From: a virus
Strand: one strand, 5' to 3'
DNA: 27,915 nucleotides
Virus record (IMG/VR): IMGVR_UViG_3300025264_000083
Coordinates: 1-27,915 of that record
In this document: in pieces, positions 10,401-16,615 of the stretch
Layout of the letters: each line of letters starts with the position of its first letter
How positions within the stretch are numbered: the stretch's first letter is position 1
Notes under the pieces: model-generated
Databases searched by the model: none
What the model was told of the DNA's origin: nothing
Seen by the model: the letters and a program-made list of their open reading frames with translations, nothing else
Translations under genes and position numbers: made by a program

Positions 10401-11503
10401 CATCCATGACTTGTGATGGTCAATACGGTGCTTACTTTCTTTTTTCTGTGACGATTCTGTTTGAGGAGGAAGAATTGCCGGATTATCCACCGTTTGAATT
10501 GACAGACCCGTTAAATCTTGTAGATGCTGAATTAATTCCTTATGAAATTCTTAATCAGGAATATCCACCACCTGACGTATTCCCATTTGAGCAATTTGCA
10601 TTTACTTTGACGATGGAAGCTAATTCACCAGAAGTGAATTTGGATGAAGATAGGTCATTTATAGTTTTAGATATGAAATTTGGAGGCAGTAATGTTCCGT
10701 CAGAGGGATATGAATTTAATTCGCCAAATAACTATTGGGGTTTTTCAGTAGCCGTTAAGGTGAAATTTTTGGAAGCAATAGAGCAGGAAAATGGAAATTT
10801 TCATATTAAATTTATAAGCGACAAAGTTTTCTGCTTATTAAGACGGGTTGAAGTTTATGGCGGAACACCATTTTATTCAGCATCTACAAGTGTATGGTCA
10901 ATTAATGGTTATGATGAATTATTATTTGGAGATCAACCAGTTTCTTCCCATCCCCAAATATTCCTTCCGGACGATCCAATATATACGAATATAAATTATT
11001 ATGATGATGAGCAGTTGCCGGATGTTGCACAAGGGGGGAATAAATATGTTTACACAAACAGAATCGCAATAGTATCATACAAGTTTGTATTTAACAACAA
11101 TCAGGGTTATGATATATACTCATCGACTTTAATGGATGGCGGTGGCAATTATAATTCAGGGTGGGGCAATACTCAGCAAAACAGCATTTTGTATGGTTGG
11201 GATAGTGGCAATATTCCTGCAAATATTATTACCCACGATTTAAATGCTGATACACTTATTAATACGCCAGATTTGGCAATAATGTCATCTATCAGCACAC
11301 AGATATACAGCCTGTATCCGACACACGTATTATTAGACCCGATCAGCATTGTTGATCCATTACTTGAATCTGTTAGTCAGGCAGATGTTAATTTACAAAA
11401 TGTGTGGGCATTGCTTGATTTGAACGGACAAGTACCGGCAGGACAGTTCTGCAAACAGGATATTGCTGATGTTATTCAGGCGATTGCGGACAATATTGGA
11501 TGA
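7490..11503 (+). CDS. giant tail-tip / receptor-binding fibre protein with marine-type Ca-binding repeats
   Basis: This 1337-aa protein follows the tape measure gene, where hub and tip proteins lie. Residues about 1-200 look like a distal tail/hub N-terminal domain. Residues about 280-480 are a beta-rich insertion, perhaps sugar binding. Residues about 510-765 resemble the hub core of tail proteins that form the tip. Two GCTD/GCMD...NY...DGSC repeats follow (about 772-794 and 841-863), Cys-containing and probably Ca-binding. The C-terminal 450 residues are beta-rich and likely carry receptor binding. Near the end, around 1250, is a dockerin-like 'DLNADTLINTPDL' segment. It seems to fuse jobs that are split among several genes in lambda (L, I, J). 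No peptidase motif was seen. Confidence 0.75.
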   Translation: MTFQQDIATKHLNVFPAVHIVYEDDSIAYLSTRKVSFDGNYYQPILLNIPSISESIDVETKKYRISSVTLNVSDYEDDGRRFSDSLIDTQGNSITNAQVYIYFVSQSAQGETDFQLVGHFIIRKFTQSESQVNLICEDRSQAELHKDLPGNDLPTNDTVLERYKGKPYPLVYGRVDRSPLVLQNITYEGEELSSISAFADYQQAVVFNEDTKEVGTATIKLSPLFVHEQDEYWNIKQDAQDFLNGQGADNFTFAETENNSEIIFNVNGVVSDGTGAILENDFSQNKIRILFKRLPVSQQDIIGESADNTGSLTWDNPEQILNESLTDGAFLHGTIDHWDTSTPPSDFGTNFAYIELNLKSVPSFDFTSGKTWIFTKVDVDVDGVTNADSFWAIWVASGNSADIDHVTAGNADSIYTGFFIRQEDYNSIETDGEDAGHEISGWSNPGQYNSLKVGAPVHINNSNTTGIISNKYYYLIVVHQGFVSGITDKKYFADVTGRISGSPTAPEIITNILGEELDFAMTAEDIEYFGTGDWALSFTVDKKINSKKLIEEILQSTPYYGYFKDNRFKLFPTLRLPLYPYPVRTIKASDVISYKYDRTPIEKVATRVNVKYHYDYGLKDFTKETGWLVAENIVNVSGNVYTNRYYGIESGKHQDLEFESKYIRTEDSAFRLASYLLRQFCNQHNIFTVKLPLSYLDYSLSDIVRFDHLIQGRKAFGEDYTFGATIRNGQVVFYSFQVIGIKKTLEYVELKLFQLHDMLYPSDGEDQTVIPGCTDSNATNYNPDATINDGSCVFPPATGWCALPSGITETDDNGDEWTAQSCSLAGGHFSEEYNDLTGYYGCMDETALNYDETAQWDDGSCAFTPFLGTFIFTSAVWQYEFLQITQLPGATVTLQWSHPENYLEGLTQAQYHLSIYNSPEFISENLVYINHNINTNSVTIPVEVLGLDGTVGVANEFYASVTCTNPYTAPTSMTCDGQYGAYFLFSVTILFEEEELPDYPPFELTDPLNLVDAELIPYEILNQEYPPPDVFPFEQFAFTLTMEANSPEVNLDEDRSFIVLDMKFGGSNVPSEGYEFNSPNNYWGFSVAVKVKFLEAIEQENGNFHIKFISDKVFCLLRRVEVYGGTPFYSASTSVWSINGYDELLFGDQPVSSHPQIFLPDDPIYTNINYYDDEQLPDVAQGGNKYVYTNRIAIVSYKFVFNNNQGYDIYSSTLMDGGGNYNSGWGNTQQNSILYGWDSGNIPANIITHDLNADTLINTPDLAIMSSISTQIYSLYPTHVLLDPISIVDPLLESVSQADVNLQNVWALLDLNGQVPAGQFCKQDIADVIQAIADNIG

Positions 11504-11898
11504 TACTTCGATACGGCAGAGGAAAGGTGATTTTTGATTCACAGCAGGACGTATTATCTCTTACGCTGAATTTCAGAGGCAATCCATTCATCATGCACCA
11601 GTATAATACGCCTAAACGGACGCATGATATGTCTAAGGGGTATTTCGTTAAAGGACGCAATATCCTGTCGTTTTCAGGCAATATTGGGCGTGATTTGTGC
11701 AAGTATTACGGTTACTTTAAAATAACCAAATGCCGTGTCGTATTAAGCAACGGTGAATCGGTGAATGTGCAGGTTAAGACAATGGGAATTAATCTGCCGG
11801 AATTAATGGATGAAAAGCCGGAAGACATTTCTGAATCGCCTGAACAATTAAGGCATACCTACACAGTTATTAAAAAATATAAAGGAAAACAGCGATGA
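11500..11898 (+). CDS. small tail-associated protein
   Basis: This is a 132-aa basic protein linked to its neighbours by ATGA overlaps on both sides, so it is part of the tail-tip transcription unit. It is beta-rich in the first 100 residues ('ILSFSGNIGRDLCKYYGYFKITKCRVVLSNG') with an acidic loop and a basic C-terminus. It has no signal peptide or membrane segment. The family was not recognised. By position it is probably a minor tail or tip component. Confidence 0.6.
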   Translation: MILRYGRGKVIFDSQQDVLSLTLNFRGNPFIMHQYNTPKRTHDMSKGYFVKGRNILSFSGNIGRDLCKYYGYFKITKCRVVLSNGESVNVQVKTMGINLPELMDEKPEDISESPEQLRHTYTVIKKYKGKQR

Positions 11899-12914
11899 GT
11901 TATCAGCGTGTTAGAACACCAAGATTTTACATTGATATAGGACTGTTTGCCAGACATCATGGCATTGCCGTATTTCCTAATACTGCATACGAGCCGTTTT
12001 TTAAATTAAATCCGTCAAATACAAAACTGATGACACCGCTTTACAGTGCCGGTGAATATGATTATATCTCGACAGTCCTGGAAGTTCCGGCAGGATGGAC
12101 AAATACACTTCAATATATGGCAGTATTGGGTCATGACTTTTACAATGATGATATTGATTTCAGGATATATACAAGAAATGCTGACGATTCAAATACTAAT
12201 GAGATAGGTTCAATATCTACGGTTAACTGCAATCCGGTGGTTGCCGGTGATTATGCGGAATCTATTGTAAATGGTTATTCTTTGATTCGATTTAACAAAC
12301 CATTAGAGCAGAATAATCAAATTGTAATAACCATGAGAACACCGACGGGCGTTACGTTTAATATGGGTGATGTAACGGCAGGATGGATGTATGATATGCC
12401 ACATTCTCCTGACTTATCATTAAAATTGTCCTATCAAAACGAATCTGTTAAATCACAATCGACAAAAGGCGGACATACATTGACTAATTCAGGCTGGTCA
12501 GAACCACCATACTGGGGTAATCTGCCACAATGGATGACAAATGATAATACAGAAGGCGTTGGCAAATACAGAGGATTAACATCATCATCCCGCAGGACGT
12601 ATGATTTGTCATTTTCATTTTTAGATGATACAGACCTTTTAAATCGGGATACACCGGGTGACAGTCGAACATATTTTGGCGTAATGCAGGGCAGACAAGT
12701 TCCGGATTCTGCATTTGCCTTTACCGGATTAATTGATTCTTTTTATTCAAAGGTGGTACATGGAACAGCTAATTTTAAATTGCCGTTCATATTCCAGCCG
12801 GATAAGGAAGTCGATGAGTTTGCTATTGTGAAAATAGACTCCTCAAGTTATGACCTTACCCAGACAGCACCAAACGTATATAATACCTCGATGAAATTGG
12901 TGGAGGTCTGGTGA
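11895..12914 (+). CDS. distal tail / fibre protein
   Basis: This 339-aa protein is rich in Tyr, Asn, Thr and Ser with an alternating beta pattern. There are no low-complexity or coiled-coil segments. The C-terminal part ('NFKLPFIFQPDKEVDEFAIVKIDS') resembles the closing domain of tail-adsorption proteins. It starts at an ATG with an AAAGGAAAACAGCG site that overlaps the previous stop as ATGA. It is likely a virion protein of the tail tip or a receptor-binding accessory. The family is unknown and the role rests on location. Confidence 0.55.
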   Translation: MSYQRVRTPRFYIDIGLFARHHGIAVFPNTAYEPFFKLNPSNTKLMTPLYSAGEYDYISTVLEVPAGWTNTLQYMAVLGHDFYNDDIDFRIYTRNADDSNTNEIGSISTVNCNPVVAGDYAESIVNGYSLIRFNKPLEQNNQIVITMRTPTGVTFNMGDVTAGWMYDMPHSPDLSLKLSYQNESVKSQSTKGGHTLTNSGWSEPPYWGNLPQWMTNDNTEGVGKYRGLTSSSRRTYDLSFSFLDDTDLLNRDTPGDSRTYFGVMQGRQVPDSAFAFTGLIDSFYSKVVHGTANFKLPFIFQPDKEVDEFAIVKIDSSSYDLTQTAPNVYNTSMKLVEVW

Positions 12915-12915
12915 T

Positions 12916-13389
12916 GTGGCGGAAGGTGTTGAAAAGGCATTATCAGAGGGCATAAGTTTTGGAAATCGGAGAAAAAAGAAGCAGCCGGATTCCAAGCCAG
13001 AATTATCTCAAAAGCCTGAAACAGAAAATGAACAATTACTCCGGCAGCAGAGACTCCAAGATAAAATTGAAACAGCAAAGGCAATTAACTATTCAGGAAT
13101 GGCTGTTAATGGCGGCTCTGCTTGGTTTGTGTTATTTGGCGTTTATGGCTTTATCTCTGACCCTAATTCGGCAGTATTTTTAGATATTATCAATGATTTG
13201 TTTTTTATCGAAATTACGCATGAGCAGATACTGACATTCATTGAAGCCTGGAAAACACACCTTTTATCATTGATGGCATCATCCCAGGCTTTTTTAGCCT
13301 GGTATCAGCAAATGAGAAATAAAATGAAGCAAGCGGACAATGAATCGTTTTTTAAGGTGGTAAATGATGAAATAGGAAAGCTGCTGTAA
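12916..13389 (+). CDS. membrane-associated protein at the end of the tail operon (possible lysis protein)
   Basis: This 157-aa protein starts at a GTG after a GGAGG site. Residues 17-55 are highly charged and Lys/Gln-rich. Residues about 62-80 are hydrophobic and Gly-rich, with further hydrophobic stretches at 86-100 and 114-130. The C-terminus is charged. It is the last gene before the attP-like region, where lysis genes often sit, and no endolysin was found next to it. A holin-like or spanin-like role is possible but unproven; a tail-associated membrane-contact protein is the alternative. Confidence 0.55.
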   Translation: MAEGVEKALSEGISFGNRRKKKQPDSKPELSQKPETENEQLLRQQRLQDKIETAKAINYSGMAVNGGSAWFVLFGVYGFISDPNSAVFLDIINDLFFIEITHEQILTFIEAWKTHLLSLMASSQAFLAWYQQMRNKMKQADNESFFKVVNDEIGKLL

Positions 13390-13392
13390 AAA

Positions 13393-13411
13393 TTATGCCA
13401 TATTTATGCCA
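13393..13411 (+). repeat. left pair of TTATGCCA arm-type repeats
   Basis: TTATGCCA occurs at 13393-13400 and 13404-13411, 11 bases apart (about one helical turn). The partner pair with identical spacing is at 13583-13601. Confidence 0.6.
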
Positions 13412-13416
13412 ATTAT

Positions 13417-13443
13417 ATGTCCCGTAATGTCCCATAATGTCCC
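13417..13443 (+). repeat. three ATGTCCC repeats at 10-base spacing
   Basis: ATGTCCC occurs at 13417-13423, 13427-13433 and 13437-13443. The second and third copies share the longer AATGTCCCA/G form. The phasing places all three on one face of the helix, as for sites bound by an excisionase or an Int arm domain. Confidence 0.55.
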
Positions 13444-13582
13444 ACTTATGGAAATTTGATATGTTAATAATATAGCCTGTTTGTCGTCGGTAGATGGAGG
13501 GTGATTGTCGGTGAATATAGAAATATGAGAAACTATGCTCAAGGGAGGCATCATCCTTTCTAATACGACGGTAAAAAATAAT

Positions 13583-13601
13583 TTGTGCCAATATTATGCC
13601 A
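13583..13601 (+). repeat. right pair of TTATGCCA-type arm repeats
   Basis: TTGTGCCA at 13583-13590 and TTATGCCA at 13594-13601 have the same 11-base spacing and orientation as the left pair. They lie just outside the integrase stop codon. Confidence 0.6.
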
Positions 13602-13603
13602 TT

Positions 13604-14602
13604 TCAGGCGAAAATCTGCTGTAAATATTCTAATGGAAACGACCTTAAATAGCCTTGTGTTGTTTCTAACTTTGAGTGTCCAAGCAGTTCTGACACCTTC
13701 CAGATGCTGCCGTCATATTTAGCTAACATTTCGCAGGCAAAGGTATGGCGGAGCGAATGAACCGTGTATTCATAGCCTATTGCGCCGCAGACTAAACTAA
13801 AGCGATTACTGATATATGTCGGATCAATTCCGGAGAGATTTGGAATCACTCTTTCATATAACGGTTTAATATCTGTCTGCATTGGGACGGTCCTTAATTT
13901 ATCATATTTGCCTAATATATTTAAAAACCTGCCGTCAATCTTTAATGTAAACACCTCGGACAGCCTCATACCGGTTTCTTTATATAGGTCCCAGAGATTG
14001 ACAAACAGATCATTGGAATATATGGAATCATTGTCATTAACACACAGCGTCGCCTCTTTGATTTCTATAAACTCGTCCGGATGTATGAATTTATTCTTTG
14101 TTTCGCGGTCGGTAAACTCTCGAAGGTTGAACGGCAGCCTGTCTAAGTGGTCTGTATTGGTGATAATCCAATTTAGGAAAGCCTTTACCGAGCGAATACG
14201 GATATTGCAGGTAGTCGTATCAAATCTATTTTTCAGCCACAAGCGGAATTTCTGTCCGTCATTACGTGACATTGACGATAAATTGACATCGCCCATCACT
14301 TCAATCAGATTGTCCATCGCCAGAATATAGGATTTCATCGTATTCTGTTTTATCTCGACTTTTTTGCCTTTGATAAATAACTGCTTGGCTTCTGTAAGCG
14401 TTAAAGACGAAAGCTCCGGCGTTTTTAACAGACCGTGTTTAATAAGGACAATCTCTGCTTTTTTTGCCTCTAAAACATTTTCGGCAATATCTATTGTGCA
14501 ATACAAATATTCTCTACTGCGCTTGCCGGTTACAGGATGCGTCCAGTCTAATAGATAGCAAGGCTGTGTTTTGGCGTGCGGGTAAGCTCGGACAGTTGCC
14601 AT
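13604..14602 (-). CDS. int: tyrosine-type site-specific integrase
   Basis: This 332-aa protein has the full catalytic set of a tyrosine recombinase: Arg213 in 'ETGMRLSEVFTL', Lys235 in 'KYDKLRTVP', His282/Arg285 in 'HSLRHTFA', His309 in 'LLGHS' and the nucleophile Tyr318 in 'TTQGYL'. Residues about 1-60 look like an arm-binding domain with a beta-sheet ('YLLDWTHPVTGKRSREYLYC'). Residues about 68-165 are the SAM-like core-binding domain. It cuts and rejoins attP with the host attB to form the prophage. It is read leftwards, convergent with the tail operon, with the repeat-rich attP-like region right behind its stop. It probably belongs to the same leftward unit as the repressor. Confidence 0.95.
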   Translation of the reverse strand: MATVRAYPHAKTQPCYLLDWTHPVTGKRSREYLYCTIDIAENVLEAKKAEIVLIKHGLLKTPELSSLTLTEAKQLFIKGKKVEIKQNTMKSYILAMDNLIEVMGDVNLSSMSRNDGQKFRLWLKNRFDTTTCNIRIRSVKAFLNWIITNTDHLDRLPFNLREFTDRETKNKFIHPDEFIEIKEATLCVNDNDSIYSNDLFVNLWDLYKETGMRLSEVFTLKIDGRFLNILGKYDKLRTVPMQTDIKPLYERVIPNLSGIDPTYISNRFSLVCGAIGYEYTVHSLRHTFACEMLAKYDGSIWKVSELLGHSKLETTQGYLRSFPLEYLQQIFA

Positions 14603-14674
14603 TAAAATATTACCCGGACTTCTCCCTTAATTCCGCCCGGGTGCCGCACAACGAGCCGTCCTCTCGCTGTGAGG
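14603..14674 (-). promoter_or_regulatory. hairpin leader upstream of integrase
   Basis: ACCCGG (14612-14617) and CCGGGT (14637-14642) form an inverted repeat. On the minus strand the arms flank a loop that carries an AAGGGAG Shine-Dalgarno-like motif, and the right arm is followed by AATATTTTA and the integrase ATG. It could be a weak terminator after the dockerin gene, or a structure limiting integrase translation. This is inferred from sequence only. Confidence 0.35.
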
Positions 14675-15199
14675 TTAATTATCTGTGCCGATGATGTAGT
14701 TAACCAGAATCACAATGTCGGTGATATTCGTTTCACCGTCCACATTCACGTCACCTAAAAACGTGGAATTGACCTCAATCGGAAAATCTACCGATATATG
14801 CAATGTGCCGCCGAAAACCGCACCGTTCCCGCCTGCAATCATAACAGATATTGAGACGTTGCCGTCAGGTGAAACATTTTCCTCTAATCCTGTCTCTGAT
14901 GTGTACCCTGGAGGGCTTGTATAATTGCCGAATACAACAGGTGAATGAATATCATATATATCGCCAGAATACATCATAACCTGAAGCCACTCCGGTCCAT
15001 AATGGCTCTCATATTTCACAGGTGAGTATTTAAACCAGTCAGCCTCAACACCAAGAATTTCAGCAAGGTTAATAGACCTCCTGTATGAACCCGAAAACGT
15101 TGTGTTTTCATCGTTTATCTCCACCTGTACCACTCTCGACAATACACCCGTTTCAGCCCATATACAAACCGTCAAACATAATAGTATTAACTTTTTCAT
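14675..15199 (-). CDS. secreted dockerin-like protein in the lysogeny operon (possible conversion gene)
   Basis: This 174-aa protein has an N-terminal signal peptide (MKKLILLCLTVCIWA, cleavage likely near residue 15). It lacks a lipobox Cys at the right place. The middle (20-145) is beta-rich. The C-terminus (149-172) carries one dockerin-type Ca-binding repeat with Asp150, Asn152, Asp154, Gly155 and Asp161, followed by the hydrophobic helix 'IVILVNYII'. A GGAGAGC site precedes the ATG. Only 13 bases separate it from the repressor gene upstream, so it should be expressed in lysogens. It is not a normal phage replication or virion gene. It may be a surface or secreted protein that alters the host cell. 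True dockerins have two repeats, so cohesin binding is uncertain. Confidence 0.7.
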   Translation of the reverse strand: MKKLILLCLTVCIWAETGVLSRVVQVEINDENTTFSGSYRRSINLAEILGVEADWFKYSPVKYESHYGPEWLQVMMYSGDIYDIHSPVVFGNYTSPPGYTSETGLEENVSPDGNVSISVMIAGGNGAVFGGTLHISVDFPIEVNSTFLGDVNVDGETNITDIVILVNYIIGTDN

Positions 15200-15212
15200 T
15201 ATTGCTCTCCAT

Positions 15213-15884
15213 TTACAATTTTATCCAGACAATTTTATGACAGTATTCCAAATCCTTGAATTTAATCCGGCGGTTTTTATATTCCGTATTATGTTTGATA
15301 CATTCCACATAGGCATTATACGCCTTATATTCGCCGATTAAAACATCGCCGGAGGTTGCCTTGAATACGGCATAATCGCCGTTTTTAACCTCTGAATTAG
15401 GCGAAACAAGTATGATCTGGCGTGGTTTTAAGGTTGGACGCATGGAATCACCTTCAACCAGTGTGCCGTATGCGTTCTGGTCGTGCATACCGTGAGGACG
15501 TTTAATGTAGGTGTCCGCCTGTCCAACCGGATAAGCGTCAAAGTTATTAATGCCATCCTCACCAGCTTCCGCCATGCCGACTATCGGAATATAGCCTTTC
15601 TCCGCAGGCATTTCAAAATTATCACCGGTTTCAACGATTGCTTTATAGTCGGAAATTTCACATTCCGTCTGAATCGCATTTAACCAATTTACGTGCATAC
15701 CAACCGTTTCAGCGATTTTCTCAACAGAGGAAGGACGGATGTTGGTTGTGTCGCCCGTAATCCACCTTGTAATCTGCTGCCTTGAGAAACTTGTTTCCTT
15801 CGCCCATGTTGCCACTGTCCACCCATGGCTTTCAATATGATCTTGAACTAATTCTTTTACAGCATCAATACTTTTCATGTACAT
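15213..15884 (-). CDS. CI-like repressor, HTH plus S24 self-cleaving peptidase
   Basis: This 223-aa protein has an N-terminal helix-turn-helix (about 22-60: 'TVATWAKETSFSRQQITRWI') for operator binding and a C-terminal LexA/CI S24 domain. The cleavage site is Ala107-Gly108 in 'VGMAEAGEDG', the catalytic serine is Ser147 in 'EGDSMRP', and the lysine is Lys175 in 'GDYAVFK'. All key residues are present, so RecA-assisted self-cleavage and SOS induction of the prophage are likely. It is transcribed away from the Cro-like gene across a shared control region and heads the repressor-dockerin-integrase unit. The start could be Met1 or Met3; neither has a good RBS. Confidence 0.93.
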   Translation of the reverse strand: MYMKSIDAVKELVQDHIESHGWTVATWAKETSFSRQQITRWITGDTTNIRPSSVEKIAETVGMHVNWLNAIQTECEISDYKAIVETGDNFEMPAEKGYIPIVGMAEAGEDGINNFDAYPVGQADTYIKRPHGMHDQNAYGTLVEGDSMRPTLKPRQIILVSPNSEVKNGDYAVFKATSGDVLIGEYKAYNAYVECIKHNTEYKNRRIKFKDLEYCHKIVWIKL

Positions 15885-15984
15885 AAGTTATTAACAAGTA
15901 GTGGAACATATAAATAGACCTAATAATTAAAAAGTATAACAATATGTTGACACATAATTAACTTTCAATGTAACTTACGACAAC
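15885..15984. promoter_or_regulatory. divergent lysogeny/lysis control region with operator-like half-sites
   Basis: These 100 bases separate the repressor (leftwards) and Cro-like (rightwards) genes. AAGTTA at 15885-15890 and its complement TAACTT at 15959-15964 and 15971-15976 are candidate operator half-sites. GTTATTAAC (15887-15895) is a short dyad overlapping the first. A rightward promoter is described separately. A leftward promoter must lie here, but no strong pair of boxes is evident. Confidence 0.55.
15947..15976 (+). promoter_or_regulatory. rightward early promoter
   Basis: TTGACA (15947-15952) is followed after 18 bases by TAACTT (15971-15976), which keeps T1, A2 and T6 of a -10 box and has TG just before it. 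Transcription would start within a few bases of the ATG at 15985. The -10 box coincides with an operator-like half-site, so a bound repressor would block it. Confidence 0.5.
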
Positions 15985-16200
15985 ATGCAAAACGAAAATA
16001 TGATACAGAACATAAAAACAGCACTTAAACATCAGGAGCGCAACGGTGCATGGCTTTCACGAAGGCTTGGAGTGGACAGGACGACGGTTCATTGCTGGCT
16101 TCAATATAAAAAAAATATGCCTACTAAGTACTGTAAACCGATAGCAGACGCATTAGGTATTCCAAAAGGCATCCTATTTCCAAACGGTGAGATAAAATGA
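15985..16200 (+). CDS. Cro-like helix-turn-helix regulator
   Basis: This 71-aa protein consists of one HTH domain: 'GAWLSRRLGVDRTTVHCWLQ' (about 21-40) followed by the 'MPTKYCKPIADALGIP' helix pair. Size, fold and divergent placement next to the S24 repressor match Cro. It would shut down the repressor gene and start lytic growth. There is no Shine-Dalgarno sequence before the ATG at 15985, and the predicted promoter is very close, so the mRNA may be leaderless. An internal Met6 is a second possible start. The stop overlaps the next start (ATGA). Confidence 0.85.
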   Translation: MQNENMIQNIKTALKHQERNGAWLSRRLGVDRTTVHCWLQYKKNMPTKYCKPIADALGIPKGILFPNGEIK

Positions 16201-16388
16201 ACCGCTGGTTGTCAAAGAAGTCTGCCGGTGAGTATTTAGATGTAAGCACCAAGACGATAGACCGGATGGTGAAGGAAAGCCGTTTGCAGGCGTTTTATCT
16301 GCCGAATGGACGCAGACGCTTCCGACAGGCTAATCTGGATGAGGTTATCCGCAAAAACAATTATGACAGGCTTAAAAAAGCGTCATGA
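16197..16388 (+). CDS. excisionase-like DNA-binding protein (MerR-type winged helix)
   Basis: This 63-aa protein has the helix-turn-helix-wing of the excisionase family (HTH_17). 'WLSKKSAGEYLDVSTKTIDRMVKESRLQAF' forms the helices and 'LPNGRRRFRQANLDEVI' the wing and last helix. Such proteins bend the attachment site and direct the integrase to excise, or act as small early regulators. It is the second gene of the early operon, coupled to Cro by an ATGA overlap. Its likely target is the ATGTCCC or TTATGCCA array in the attP-like region. Confidence 0.8.
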   Translation: MNRWLSKKSAGEYLDVSTKTIDRMVKESRLQAFYLPNGRRRFRQANLDEVIRKNNYDRLKKAS

Positions 16389-16615
16389 GCTTACATCCGC
16401 ATCATACAAAGTGCATTGAACTTCTGGAAGGCTTGGAGAATGATTACGCCTGGTATATTGAGGAGAGAGGCGACAGTCCGGATTCAGACACATCTTACAA
16501 AGAATTGAAACGAGTATTAAAAGAGAAGCCTGTCCTTGCAGGTCAAACGAGAACAGGCTTAAAAACCATAAATAACAATAACAACCAACAGAAAGGAGTT
16601 ATTACTGATGGTTAA
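16385..16615 (+). CDS. small acidic early protein, unknown function
   Basis: This 76-aa protein is coupled to the excisionase gene by an ATGA overlap. Residues 1-50 are an acidic helix-rich segment ('IELLEGLENDYAWYIEERGD'). The C-terminus is low-complexity and Asn-rich ('TINNNNNQQ'). The gene's last third overlaps an 8-bp inverted repeat, and its end overlaps the start of a 20-codon ORF. No family was recognised. Confidence 0.6.
   Translation: MSLHPHHTKCIELLEGLENDYAWYIEERGDSPDSDTSYKELKRVLKEKPVLAGQTRTGLKTINNNNNQQKGVITDG
16526..16560 (+). promoter_or_regulatory. intragenic hairpin with alternative pairing
   Basis: AAGCCTGT (16526-16533) and ACAGGCTT (16553-16560) are perfect inverted repeats; with one mismatch the arms extend to 11 bp. 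The left arm can instead pair CCTG with CAGG just after it. AAAAACC follows the right arm rather than a T-run, so a classic intrinsic terminator is unlikely on this strand. Confidence 0.4.

Larger units (their letters stand above)
13390..13603. other. non-coding attP-like region
   Basis: These 214 bases lie between the converging tail operon and the integrase gene. They contain four copies of a TTATGCCA-type octamer in the same orientation, as two pairs near the two ends, and three ATGTCCC heptamers at 10-base spacing. This is the layout of integrase arm-type and accessory-protein sites in a tyrosine-recombinase attP. The core crossover site was not identified: no tRNA 3' end or clear inverted core pair is visible. 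No strong terminator was seen for either converging operon. Confidence 0.6.

Noticed and set aside
13352-13591. 79-aa minus-strand ORF across the attP-like region
   Set aside because: It has no RBS or recognisable domain and overlaps the end of the tail operon. Its Tyr/His/Ile-rich translation is what a repeat-rich non-coding region gives by chance.
13390-13603. CRISPR array
   Set aside because: The repeats are only 7-8 bases long with 2-4 base gaps, far too short for a CRISPR array, and no cas gene is present.
14603-14674. tRNA-like element as integration target
   Set aside because: The inverted repeat cannot be extended to a cloverleaf: there is no T-arm GGTTCGA-type motif or acceptor stem.
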